A stretch of 64,000 nt of DNA from Tilletia caries (lineage: Eukaryota; Basidiomycota; Exobasidiomycetes; Tilletiales; Tilletiaceae): the NCBI GenBank assembly GCA_032718865.1, contig JALUTQ010000005.1, forward strand, positions 124,001-188,000, in the 5' to 3' direction. Positions 43,523 through 53,759 of the stretch are shown piece after piece; position 1 is the stretch's first letter; every line of letters begins with the position of its first letter. A program made the position numbers and the translations under genes. Under the pieces are notes generated by a model. That model was not told where the DNA came from and made no database searches. It was given only the letters and a program-made list of their open reading frames with translations.

Positions 43523-45111
43523 GTCTGCAGGATGTAAGTCTTTGGGTAAAGGCTTCTGCCGTAACTCGTCTCGTTGCCGCCGCAGTTCCGGCCAAGGATT
43601 CCGGGTAGGGGAGCTCGCCACTAGCTCCTCGATCATGCTGGTGACTGCGGTCGTGGGCTTGGGCATGTTCGCACCGAGCGCATCGGTGAACACCTTCGGA
43701 TCACAGGTTGGTGCTGTGGACCGTCCTTTAATTGCACGGATGTATCGACTTCGTACAGAACTCCGTGCGTTGCCGCTGTCATTTGGTTGGAGACCCCGAA
43801 CCCCTTGTTGCGATGCTTCGTCTGCCAGTTGATGTTATCGTATCCGAAGCAGTAGACCTTGGTCTTGTCGAGTAAAGCTGAGCGGGCACGATGCTGAGCC
43901 GATCGAGAAAGCTCCCGGATGGTGCGGAGGAGCGTAAGGTACGAGACTGACATCCCCATCCTGCTGAGCACCTCGACCACACGGCGTCCCGTCCGGGATG
44001 CGAAGAGAAAGAGTCCCAATGACCTTTGAAATCGGGAGATCGTCACATTCCGAGCCAACAGTAGCATCATCGTCGCAGCCATAGCGATCTACGTGGACGC
44101 AAGCGATTGGAGCATCATTAGAGCTTATTGAGCAGAGGATAGAGCATTCATACTTACTCACAACCATGGGTGATCTCTTCCCGCGCTTGGATACCGGTGC
44201 CTGTTTGCTGCTCGGCTCGCCCTCCTCGTCCTCCGCAGACGGCTGTTGATGGCCAATCTCATCGATGTCTTGCCAGATGTCGTCCAGCTCGTGTTCTTCG
44301 AGATCGCGCTCCTCGTCGGTCCGATGCTGGCCCGTGCTTCCAGATTGTCGAGCTTCAGGAGCCGGGGATGGAAGACGCGACCCCGGTTCGGACCTGTCAA
44401 GACGAGAGGTGAGGGGGAGCGTCGAAACGACAGATGCGACGGCCGAGGGACTTTGATCGACCGTGACAGCAGATTGCTCTTCACCGACACCGGCTATTGC
44501 TGTGATCACAGCAAACGTGATCGGTAGTTGAGTCCGAATGGTGTTGGCAGCGTCTCCGAAGCGATAGGTCTGGATGTCGTCGCCACGATTCATGCTTGAT
44601 GGCCGGCGAAGCTCAGGAAGCTTCGAAGCGCCTTTACCCTCGGCCCGCAACTCGTCCACTACGATCGCAAGAGCCGTTCTGCGCCCGCCCTTTGATTGCT
44701 TGACGAAGTTCCTTGCTGCTGTGGTTGAAAAGAAAGGTCGAACATGTCGATGGATCTGCTTTTGGACCTTGTCGTCCAGGTTGACGGATGCAGGGTCGAA
44801 CAGCGTGCGCAGCAGATTGCTGTAGCTGACACCGAGCTCGTCCAGGAAGGTGAAGAATGATTCGATGTCCGACTCTTGAAGGCGACGACGCTTGGACGGT
44901 TCCTTAGGCTGCGGTTGAGCTTGAGCTGGAACTGGCTCTTCCAAAGGCTCCAAAGAGGAAAGACTGGAAAGAGAAGAGAGCATGGACACGTCGTCGGACT
45001 CGGAAGACATGTAGCTGGTGGATAAATTGAGTGTCTTGTTCATGGTGCTTATGAGTGGATGGTATGGAGGTATGGTGTTGGGTCGTGAATTGCAATGTGT
45101 CGATTTCCTTA

Positions 45112-45240
45112 CGTCGTGGAATCAGACGTCCTACGGACGGTTTGCCGGCGCCCGCTGGCGTCTAATTTTGCAAACATTGCTGCATAGCAACAACACCACA
45201 GTCCACATGGACGTCTGATTCTATGAGACTATGCGACGCG
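45112..45240. repeat. Inner inverted repeat, right copy
   Basis: Reverse-complement partner of 37196-37320, with about 125 bases of imperfect match that is strongest at both of its ends. Within the copy, ACGTCTGATT and AATCAGACGT are themselves inverted. Confidence 0.75.
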
Positions 45241-45352
45241 GTCTCTGTTGAGACTGACTATTTTTTGCTCTCACTTCCATTTCGATTTCGGCCGAAAGCC
45301 TAATTGGCCCGCTCTCTGGGCAGCCTGAGTTTCTACCTGAGATCTGAGGCTA

Positions 45353-45365
45353 CATGCTCGACCCC
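45353..45365 (+). repeat. Right 13-bp direct repeat flanking the helicase/DUF6589 element
   Basis: Second copy of CATGCTCGACCCC, directly after the right element end TGAGGCTA. It runs into a C-rich tract, so the last few C matches may be fortuitous and the true duplication may be 9-10 bp. Confidence 0.7.
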
Positions 45366-45559
45366 CCCACCCCCGCGGCGCTCGATTTCATGCTCGACCT
45401 GCTCGACCCGCGCTCGATTCATTGGATATGTACCTTCTAGCGTCCGGCGTCCCGCAGCAGTCAGCGACGCAGCAAGCGCAGCAATAATGTGCATGGATTC
45501 ATTATTCATTGATTATTGATCCTGCCTGCCTGCTGCCTGCGCACTTTGGGGCCATCCGC

Positions 45560-45628
45560 CTTGAGGCTTGAGGCTTGAGGCTTGAGGCTTGAGGCTTGAG
45601 GCTTGAGGCTTGAGGCTTGAGGCTTGAG
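45560..45628 (+). repeat. Minisatellite (CTTGAGG) x 9.9
   Basis: Perfect tandem array of the 7-mer CTTGAGG over 69 bases, just outside the right end of the 9-kb element. It is not the fungal telomere unit TTAGGG. The array is open on the minus strand as SLKPQAS repeats, but no gene context supports coding. Confidence 0.95.
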
Positions 45629-46222
45629 CGTGGAAGTCACAGGAAGCCCGAAGCAGTGTAGGCTGGCTGGAGTGAGGAGTCTGGACGCTGGACAGTAGTG
45701 CGTGGGCCGTGGACGGAGATAGCAGAAAGTGATCCATGCGGCACTATTATGCAGGTTGAAGTCAGTGAGTATATAGTATAGCGTAGACTATTATAGTCAC
45801 GCCTTCTGACTAGACTGACTACTGACTCACTTTCCACCGATATACTACTGAGAACTCTGAACTGAGTGACCGCAAGGCGTGGCTCTGGTCAATCGATTTT
45901 CTGGGTGCCAACTGCCAGTACTCTTGAGTCTGCGCACTGCTGAGTGCTGAGTCTGACCGCGCCAGGCTTGCTTCTTTTTCTTCTCATATCCTCGCTCCTC
46001 GCTTTCGTCCCCCTCGCTCTCGTTCCCACGCTCGCCCCCCTTCGCTGCAAGGAACACAGGCCACCTCTGATCATCGTCTCTCTCGCGTGCTTCTGCTTCT
46101 GCGCCTCCTCAAATCAAACTCGAAGCCCGGAAAGAATCGCAAGGACGCACAGATCTCATCTCATCAGTGAGTGGCCGCTTCGACACGTCCTCGCCGGTGC
46201 AAACTTTCCGACCTTGGGAAGC
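45629..46222 (+). promoter_or_regulatory. Upstream region of the large Zn2Cys6 gene
   Basis: About 600 bases with no supported gene. A C/T-rich leader runs up to the ATG at 46223. The frame is open upstream to 45944, but those residues are hydrophobic and Leu-rich and not like the protein that follows. Confidence 0.35.
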
Positions 46223-49200
46223 ATGCACACCGCCCCGTCCTCCTTCCTGCCCTCCTCACACATCCCTCGCAACGGCACCGCCCTCCCGCCGCCGCCCGTC
46301 CCTACCGTGTACTCTCGCCCACAACCACAGCCATCATCATCGCACCCAGCCACCGAATCAACGTCCATGAGCAAAAAGACGGGAGCAAAAGCAGCAACGG
46401 CGACTGTGGCAGCGGCAGCGGCTACGACCACCGCCCTTTCCAACAACAACCAAGCACAGCAACAGTCACAATCAGCAATGGACGAAGATATCGACGGCGA
46501 CGGTGACGCCGACGACCCTAACAAGCGCAGACGCGTCGCCAGAGCCTGCGATAGCTGTCGCAAGAAGAAGGTCCGATGTGACGGTATCGACCCGCCCCAT
46601 CGCGAGGCCTGCACCAACTGCTCCACCTACGGACATGAGTGCAAGTTCCTCAATGCTGCCAAGCGACGAGCTCCACCGAGGAGGTACGTTTCTCTTTCCC
46701 CCTCTTATCTCTCCCTTTTTCTCTACTCACCTCCCACTTCCAATCACGATCGATTCGGTACAGCTACGTCGACGCTCTCGAAGCTCGCATGGCCAGGATG
46801 GAGGCTCTCGTCTCCTGGTTGGCCCCCGGCGTCGACTTCACCGATAAGGTCGGCCCCCCCGTCGTCCTTCCCGACATCGGCGATAACGCAGATGACCCAA
46901 ATGCTGCAGCAGTAGTAGCCAACACCACCGTCTCTCCTCCGACCGCGAACAGCGGCTTCGTCCCACCAACAGCCAGCATCGAAGCGATCCACAAATCCAA
47001 TTTTGAATCCAATTTCGGTCATTCCATGCCCGCCGATCTCGACCAGGGCGAGGAAGAGCCGGAGAATATTGGGATCTTGCTCCAGCACAAAATCGACCGC
47101 TTTGAATACGAATTCCACTCTTCCACTGGCGATTCTGCCATGGTTGATGGAATTCATCGTTCCAACAGCTCACCCGACAGCGAGACCAATGGCACTTCTG
47201 ATGGCTCGGCAGGCTCGGCCGAAGGGACAACATCAGGAGGAGGAGGAGGAGGAGGCAGCAACGGTAGCAGACCGCCGCTGAGTGCATCCGATTCGGCACC
47301 CAAGCTCACCCACCGCAACGACATCTCCATCCTCTCCACGGACAAACTCGCAGAAGGCCACGAACACTCGAACCAGTTGGACCAGCCGGACACGGCCGTC
47401 TTCTTCGGGCACTCCTCCAACTTCATGCTCTACCCGCAACTCGAAAAACTCTCCCTCGGCATGGCGCAGAATAACAACCCGCACCGGATGCACTTCATGC
47501 AGCATTCCAGATGCATCCCGATCGCGGACATCTATGCCGAGACTGTGGGTCCGCCGTTGGAGAGTATTGACTTGCACTGGCCGGAGCCGGACTTGCAGGA
47601 CGCTCTTGTCGACGCTTACTTCGAGTCTGCTCATCCGAATATCCCCATCGTGAACGAGGCGATCTTCCGTGACGAGTTGGCGAACCAGCCGGAATTGAGG
47701 AAGGACCGGCACTTCCTCAATCTCTGTCTTGGCATCTTCTCCATCGCCAGTCGGTTCGTGGATGATGAGCGCTTGATGACCCATCCGGCCCAGAATGTGC
47801 ATACCCGTTGGCAGTTGGGTATACAGTGGTTGGAGCCCCGGAAGCAGTTGGGCTTTAGGATGTTCCCTACCAACTTGTCTCTCTGCCAGCTCCAGGGCTT
47901 GATCCTCTCCTCCTTCTTCCTCCAAGACACCCCCGTCGGCGGCACGATGGGCTGGGCCCTCCTCGGCGTAGCCATCCGCCTAATGCAGGCCCACGGCGTC
48001 CACCGCCGCGCCGTGAACCGGGCCCGCCAACTTCCCGTACACATCGACGAGCAGTGGAAGCGCTGTTTCTGGGTGTGTTACAACCTCGATGTGGAGCTGA
48101 GCTCGAACATGGGCCGGCCGATCGGGGTGCATGAGGATGATTTCGATTTGGAGTTCCCGTTGGAGGTGGATGATGATGTGCTGTGGGAGGCGGGGAAGGC
48201 TATGCTTGCGGCGCGGAGTCAGGCGCAGGCGCAGCAGCAGGGTAGCGCTGGTACGGGTCCAAGTCCCAGTCCGACGTCCACCTCCGGACCGTCGGCCTCG
48301 ACCTCCGAACCGAACACGAACACGACCTCGACCTCCTCGCCCAGCACGAGCACGTTCCCGCGCGCAAGCGTGAGCGTGGTGGACTCGGTCGCGATGCAAG
48401 GCAACCGCCCCGTGAAATTCATGACCTCCTTCAACGCGATGTCGAAGTTGAACATGATCATGGCCCGCATCCTACGAACGATCTACATGCTCCCCAAAGC
48501 CCGCATCGCGCGCGGCTACGTCGGCTCTCAAGCCCCGCAATTCGTCGTAGCCGAGATCGACTCCGCCCTGAACGAATGGATCAACTCGATCCCGCGCCGG
48601 ATCCGGTTCGACCCGCACGAGGCGGACGATGGGCTGCTGTTGCAGTCGAGTTATGTCGCGATGCGGTATTACAATTCGCAGATTTTGACGCATCGGCCGT
48701 TCATTTCGGGGACACGGCAGGAGAATCCTAATTTTGCGAGTTTGGCGATTTGTACGAATGCGGCGAGGTCGTGTAGTCACATCTTGGACTCGTTGAGGAA
48801 GAGGGGCTTGTTGGGTGAGTTCTCTCTCCGTTTTTTTTCCCTTTCCATTGACTCCCTGTTTGCGTGTGCTGATATATGCTCCCCCATTCTTTCTTTTCTC
48901 TCGTTGAAAGTCAACGCGAGCATGGCTACTGTCGGACACGCCTTTATCGCGGGCTGTGTGCTGCTTATGGTCGTCTGGTCGGCCCGGAAGAGTGGGGCGA
49001 GACTGTCGAGCTCGACGCTTTCGGACGTGGCCAAGTGCGTGGAGGCACTCCGAGCGGCGGAGAAGAGGTGAGTTTTTTGTTGAAACGGCATTTAGAACTG
49101 GGGTATGTCCTACTTTCCGTCTCTCACGGTGGCTAACAAAAAAAAAACCTTCTTCCCGCGCCCCGCGCCCCCCCCCCCCCCTTTTTTATCAGCACATATC

Positions 49201-50915
49201 CGGCGACGGCCCTAGGGGCTGCGTTGGAGCAGATGATCATCGCTGCCGAGATTCCCTTCGCGGCGTACTCGTCCCATAATACGAATCACAAGCGGACACA
49301 TGATGACTCGATGAATGAGGACGTCGCAAGCGCATCCAGCCAGCCTGCCGCTGCGCCTCCTACCACCACCATGCCTTCTACGAACCTGAACGGTACGTCT
49401 TCTTCTTCGTCATCTGGAGGGCGGAACCGGCGACGACCGCGAAGCCATGGCGGTCGGAGGTCGACTAATGGCTCGGGTGCAAGTGGCGTTACTGGCGGGG
49501 TGGGCCCGTTCGCGGTCGGTGCGGACGCCCCGCCGCTACCGCTCTCGACGCAGGAGCTCTCGGCGCCGTTCCACTCTACGATTTCGTCTGCTTCTACGCC
49601 GGAGCATGGTGTAGGAGGACAGGGACAGGGGCAGGCTGGTACGCCTACGGGTCGACAGCAGGCGTCGGGGCCCGGGGCGGGGGCGGGCCGGACTGCGTCG
49701 TTCTCGAATGGGACGACGGGGAATCGGATGTTCTTCCAGCAGCAGCAGCAGCAGCAACAGAACTCGTTCGGCGGTGGACAACAGATGGGCTCGACGGATG
49801 TCGAGCTTGGTCGGGCGATGGGGTTGGCGGGGGCGCAGAGTCCGAATGGCGGTCTCTCGTCCTTCTCGGCGAACGGGATGGGGGTGGGCCAAGCTCAGGC
49901 TCAGACTCAGGGTGTCGGTCGGTCCTCGAGTTTTAATATGGGGAATGGGATGTATGGCTCCTCGGCCTCGCCTTCGTCCTCCTCCGCTTCGGGTCCTGGC
50001 GTGGGTTCCTCGTCTGGGATGGCGGCGCCGACGTTGACGAACATGTTCGGGAATGGAAATGGCAATGGCAATGGCAACGGCAACATCAACGGTCCCAATA
50101 GCGCGAATCATCTTGCCTCCGGACCCGTCCGCCCGTCGTTGGATTTCACGAGCTCGTCATACGACCCGATGCGAGTCGCAGCGGAGAACGCGGCGGACTA
50201 TCCGTTCCTCGGCAACCCGGCGTCCTGGACCGCCGCTGCGTTTGGGGAGAACTCGTTCCCGGCTTTCGCGGATGTCTCGTTGGCTGGTGGTGCAGGAGGG
50301 ATGGGCGGGATGAACAATTTTGTGGCGATGGGGATGGGGGGTATGAGTATGGGGATGGGAATGGGGGGTATGAGTATGGGGATGGGAATGGGGATGGGGT
50401 TTAGGTCTGATCAGACAGGAGGTTCTTCGGGCGGCGGCGGTGGGTTCGACACGCTGCCGGGTATGATGGGCAGCAGCGCGCAGTACCCCACCCACTCCTC
50501 CGCCGCCGCCTCCTCCTCCTCCACCGCCGAACCATCGCACCAAGAATGTACGGCCGGGATGAACAACGCCGCAAATGCGATCAACAACAACCGCTCGGCC
50601 GACGGCGGCTCGGCGGAAGTGATCAACCCGGAGACGGGCGAGACTGCCCCGGAGGAGTGTTTGCGGATGATGGAGGAGCATATTGTGAATTCGATGAATG
50701 TTCATGGGCCTGTTGGTGTTGGTGGGTCGGCGGCGGCGGGGAAACAGCAGCAGCAGCAGATGGGCAACGTCCAGACTCCCCTTGCGGGTGCGGGCTTCCC
50801 TTATGATTTGGGCGGGCATAATGGGCTCGCCGGCGGCGGTGGTGTTGCACAAGGCGCGAGCAACAATGGCGAGCCGGATCCATTTGCGGCGCTTTTCTCG
50901 GCTCCTTTCTTCTGA
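46223..50915 (+). CDS. Large Zn2Cys6 transcription factor with Fungal_trans domain
   Basis: Four exons (46223-46683, 46764-48814, 48911-49067, 49193-50915) give 1463 residues. The zinc cluster at about residue 108 is ACDSCRKKKVRCDG...CTNC...CKF (spacing C-2-C-6-C-n-C-2-C-n-C). The first splice joins RRAPPRS to YVDALEARMARMEAL, a coiled dimerisation helix. The Fungal_trans regulatory domain follows: AHPNIPIVNEAIFRDEL, FLNLCLGIFSIASRFVDD, WALLGVAIRLMQAHGVHRR, RCFWVCYNLDVELSSNMGRP, and DEDFDLE-type end words. The C-terminal 550 residues are Gly/Ser/Gln/Met-rich with a repeated GMSMGMGMG stretch, a likely activation region. The domain order resembles the XlnR/Xyr-like class of metabolic regulators, but the target genes are unknown. 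Confidence 0.92.
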
Positions 50916-52348
50916 GCGCGGTTGCGGTGCGAAGGGACGCCCCATCCTGCATTGCGACCCTCTTCTCGGTCGGTGTGCCACTTTGCAGATTATCCAGCTC
51001 GCGCGCGGTGTCCGTGGATGATCTCGATCTGCTCCGCACCACCTTACCTCGACCTCTGGCGGTATCGGTTTATTTTTTTTTCTTTCTTACGACCCTCGTC
51101 CGAACGCTCTCACGGCAGCCGCACGAATGGGTGATGGCTCTCCCTCCCCCCGAGGCGCGCTGCCACGCTCGTGCCGCTGCATCCTCGACATGGTCTCTCT
51201 CTCTCCCTCTCTCTTCTCAAGACTTCCGCGTTTGCGACTGCGCTCGGCCTACGAATTTTCCGCCTTCGTTGCTCTATGCTCTAGATTTATGTATATCCTT
51301 CTTCTTATCTTCAACTCTCACTCTGCCTCTTACGTCTCTGGGCATGTCTCCACGGTGCGGCCCAAGCCAAATCGTCGTCTTTCCCCGTCGTCCCTGCCCC
51401 TCTGTATGAGTATAATGTAGTTGCTTGAAGAATTCAACCACTCTCTGTTTTGCAGACGGGTGAGTCGCAGCGATGGGGCAAGGTCGCGGGAACCGCAAGA
51501 TCATGCGTGATGCGGTAGACGAAAGCTGACTCGCGGCGGGGAAGGGACTTAGACAGCGCTGGGCGTGAGAGTCAGGCGGGGGCAGGATGAGCGATGTAGA
51601 AAGGGAGGAGAGGGGGACCTCCTTGCGTCGTGGTGGGCGTTGGCCGCTGTGCGGTTGATGATCATCTCTCCCTCTTCTATCTCCCCTCGAGCAGACTACT
51701 TCCCTTTCTCCTCCTGGGCGCTATCGACCACTATGTAAGCCCGCCACTTCCACCTTTCCTCCCTCTCGCATTCCTTTCTCCCACTCCCAATTCCTTTCTC
51801 TCGCCCTCTTATCTTTCCCAGGCTAGAGCGACACAAAGCCCACGATATGTACTTCCCAGTGATACGCGCAAGCAGAGAGGTATACCTATTATACGTTCAC
51901 CATGTATGCTCTCATCCATATCCCTCTCCTCCTGGCCGTCAATCCATCACTCAAGTTTTTCAACGTCTAGGATATTTGTGAGCAGCAGAGGTGGAGACGG
52001 GAAACCGATCCAATACGGTTGTCAGAAGCCGTACAGTAAAATCTGACAACACCAACGGTCGCTCGGCGGCTGAGAGAAGATCTGAGAACTGAGATCTGAG
52101 AGGCGGCGCAAGAAAAGACGTTGCAGGTAGGCTTTGCCTTTGCGTGCTGCGTCGCTCGCCCGGCCTTTGTCGTCCTGCTCCTTCGGGCTATGATGTGAAT
52201 GGAAGAATGAAGATCGATGTAAGATGCCAAAAGCTGCAAATCAATTGCAAGCTCGTGTGCGAGACCGAAACTCCGCAGAAGCGCAGGGAGCCCAACGCAC
52301 CGCTCGGTGCCAGTGAGGGAACCATCGTGAACCGAACGCCATCTGCGC
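50916..52348. other. Intergenic region before the retrotransposon
   Basis: 3' region of the Zn2Cys6 gene (C/T-rich to about 51,420) followed by sequence with no supported gene. GTTGTCAG...CTGACAAC forms a small inverted pair at about 52,019-52,050, and GATCTGAGAACTGAGATCTGAGA lies at about 52,079-52,101. These may belong to the terminal region of the retrotransposon, but I cannot prove it. Confidence 0.35.
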
Positions 52349-53758
52349 TTATGCGGAGGATGGACCCACCGCAACGAGCGTGTTGGATGAAGCCCATCGA
52401 GCTGGTGGAGGAGCGAAGTGGGATGGTGCAGAAATGGTGACCAGAGATGAAGCAGTGGAGGGGATCTTGTCCATGAGAGCGGGAGCAAGAAGCTCAACAT
52501 GTTGACGGAGATAAAGGCGCCATGCCTCACTAGACCAACGACCATGCAGTCGAACCGTGTCGATCGCAACTCCACGCAACAAAAATTCGGTGCAACCTCC
52601 AACCCGAAGACTGTGCCCCTTGAGGTTGACGCGTGACAGCCCCGCCTCACGAAGGATACCATTGATGCGACTTATGAATTTTGATCGAGTGAGGGGCGTG
52701 AAACGATTGCGGCCGCGGTAGCCAAAGAGATGTCCGTCCTGAGGAGGCTGATTGACGACTAGATGTTTCCGAAGCGCACGAACCGGACACGGGGAGTCCG
52801 TCTGTGGGGCGAGCACCAGCTTTTCTCCGTTCGGCTGCGTCTTGGTCCACGGCAGGGTGATCACGCCCGCCAAGATCATCGGAGCATCTTTGGCTACCGA
52901 TTCCCATCTCAGACCACTACCAGTGGGATTGCGCCGAGCGTCGAAACTTCCGGATTTGAGGACCAGTTCTCCGAGACGAGCCAGGCCCCAGAAGGCAACG
53001 AGTAGGCAGGCCCAAATAGCAGCATCTGCTGGCTTTTCGAGGGCAAGATAGCTGCGAATGATGCAGAGGTGATTGATGCGGAAGGGAGTGCGTGGTGGCT
53101 TGATGGACGAAGCTGGCGTGAGACGGTCAGCGCCACGTAATGTGGAGGTGACGCGAGGATGTGTTGTGTTCAAGTTCGCTCCATGTATGATATGCCATGT
53201 TCGTATTCCGGAGACCCAGTTCCTGATGCTGCTGCCTGCGAACGTTCCTGCCAATGAGTCGATGAAGTCGACAAGATCACTGACGCTGACCGGAAAACGA
53301 GAGCCTTCGGGGATACGATGATGATCACACCACAGAAGCCAACGAAGAAGACCTGTTCCATATGTGCTGCGGGTGGAAACCGCCCATGCCGCTGCAAGGA
53401 CTCGTTGTCTCTGAGCAGGATCTCGGGCCGAGTTCAAAGACGATCCTGCCGGGACCCAAAGCAACAGGCGATCAGCGGCGGATACCGCAGTCTGGCCGGC
53501 GGGTGCCGCGGGCAGACGCCTCGCTGTGTGAAGGGATGGGGCAACGAGGGGAACGAGGGGAACAGGAACTGCTGAGGAAGGCGCCATGAAGGATCGCGAA
53601 GGCGTCATGGAGGTAGCCGGAGCTGCACGCCATGAAGCTGATGATAGAGATGCGACTGGAAAGAGCGTAGGTGCTGTCGATCTTGACGGGGACGATGTGA
53701 AGTTGGAAGGACGAGCAGATGAGGTCGCAAATAGAGGCTGCAAGGTAGCCCATGTCTC
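52349..53758 (-). CDS. Tyrosine recombinase of the YR retrotransposon
   Basis: The frame is open from 54208, but its first part is the overlap with RNase H. The recombinase domain begins around STRSTYGTGLLRWLLWCDHH. The catalytic set is visible: first Arg in FWGLARLGELVL, His and Arg in LKGHSLRVGG, and LHGRWSSEAWRLYLR with the Trp in the late His/Trp position and the probable nucleophile Tyr. The enzyme would insert the circular or double-strand cDNA by recombination rather than by DDE chemistry. The start codon is uncertain. The last 50 residues after the domain are not conserved. Confidence 0.85.
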   Translation of the reverse strand, partial: ETWATLQPLFATSSARPSNFTSSPSRSTAPTLFPVASLSSASWRAAPATSMTPSRSFMAPSSAVPVPLVPLVAPSLHTARRLPAAPAGQTAVSAADRLLLWVPAGSSLNSARDPAQRQRVLAAAWAVSTRSTYGTGLLRWLLWCDHHRIPEGSRFPVSVSDLVDFIDSLAGTFAGSSIRNWVSGIRTWHIIHGANLNTTHPRVTSTLRGADRLTPASSIKPPRTPFRINHLCIIRSYLALEKPADAAIWACLLVAFWGLARLGELVLKSGSFDARRNPTGSGLRWESVAKDAPMILAGVITLPWTKTQPNGEKLVLAPQTDSPCPVRALRKHLVVNQPPQDGHLFGYRGRNRFTPLTRSKFISRINGILREAGLSRVNLKGHSLRVGGCTEFLLRGVAIDTVRLHGRWSSEAWRLYLRQHVELLAPALMDKIPSTASSLVTISAPSHFAPPPARWASSNTLVAVGPSSA

Positions 53759-53759
53759 G

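Larger units (their letters stand above)
40099..45043 (-). pseudogene. DUF6589 family gene, candidate transposase partner, disrupted
   Basis: Pieces run from MNKTLNLSTSYMSSES at 45043 to the stop at 40099. Exon 1 is 45043-44162, then an intron to 44088, then the DUF6589 core: SLGLFLFASRTGRRVVEVLS, MGMSVSYLTLLRTI and the conserved YCFGYDNINWQTK. After a shift of frame near 43,705 come PKDLHPADLLMGEKDEEYLA, PLPVLDVDEGSVKGNIEVFD, VVADGYTVEKIRSAQKMRRI, a short intron (42335-42255), and the C-terminal part FQATGQHNYVSELLEIL. These are the family's conserved blocks in order. Two small elements (42749-43522 and 40871-41661) interrupt it. DUF6589 has no assigned function. Its Asp-containing YDN and DGYT blocks could be RNase H-like catalytic residues, which is inference. 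Confidence 0.8.
36385..45352. mobile_element. Large DNA transposon carrying a RecQ-like helicase and a DUF6589 gene
   Basis: The unit is bounded by the direct repeat CATGCTCGACCCC (36372-36384 and 45353-45365). Immediately inside, both ends read TAGCCTCA in inverted orientation. Further matching blocks follow in inverted order: CGGCCGA and CGAAATGGAAGTGA, then a longer inner block (left 37196-37320, right about 45,112-45,240) with TAGTCTCATAG.ATCAGACGTC and GGACGTCTGATTCCACG. The left terminus holds roughly 650 extra bases between the outer and inner blocks. Two genes face each other inside, helicase on plus and DUF6589 on minus, with stops only 40 bases apart. The DUF6589 gene is broken, so this copy is probably non-autonomous now. 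I know of no named transposon superfamily with this pair. Confidence 0.75.

Noticed and set aside
36385..45352. Helitron
   Set aside because: The helicase is RecQ-like (DEAH, QRVGRCGRD), not Pif1-like. There is no HUH Rep motif, and the element has inverted ends with a target duplication, which helitrons lack.
45560..45628. Interstitial telomere repeat
   Set aside because: The unit CTTGAGG is not a telomere unit of known fungi and the array is short and isolated.
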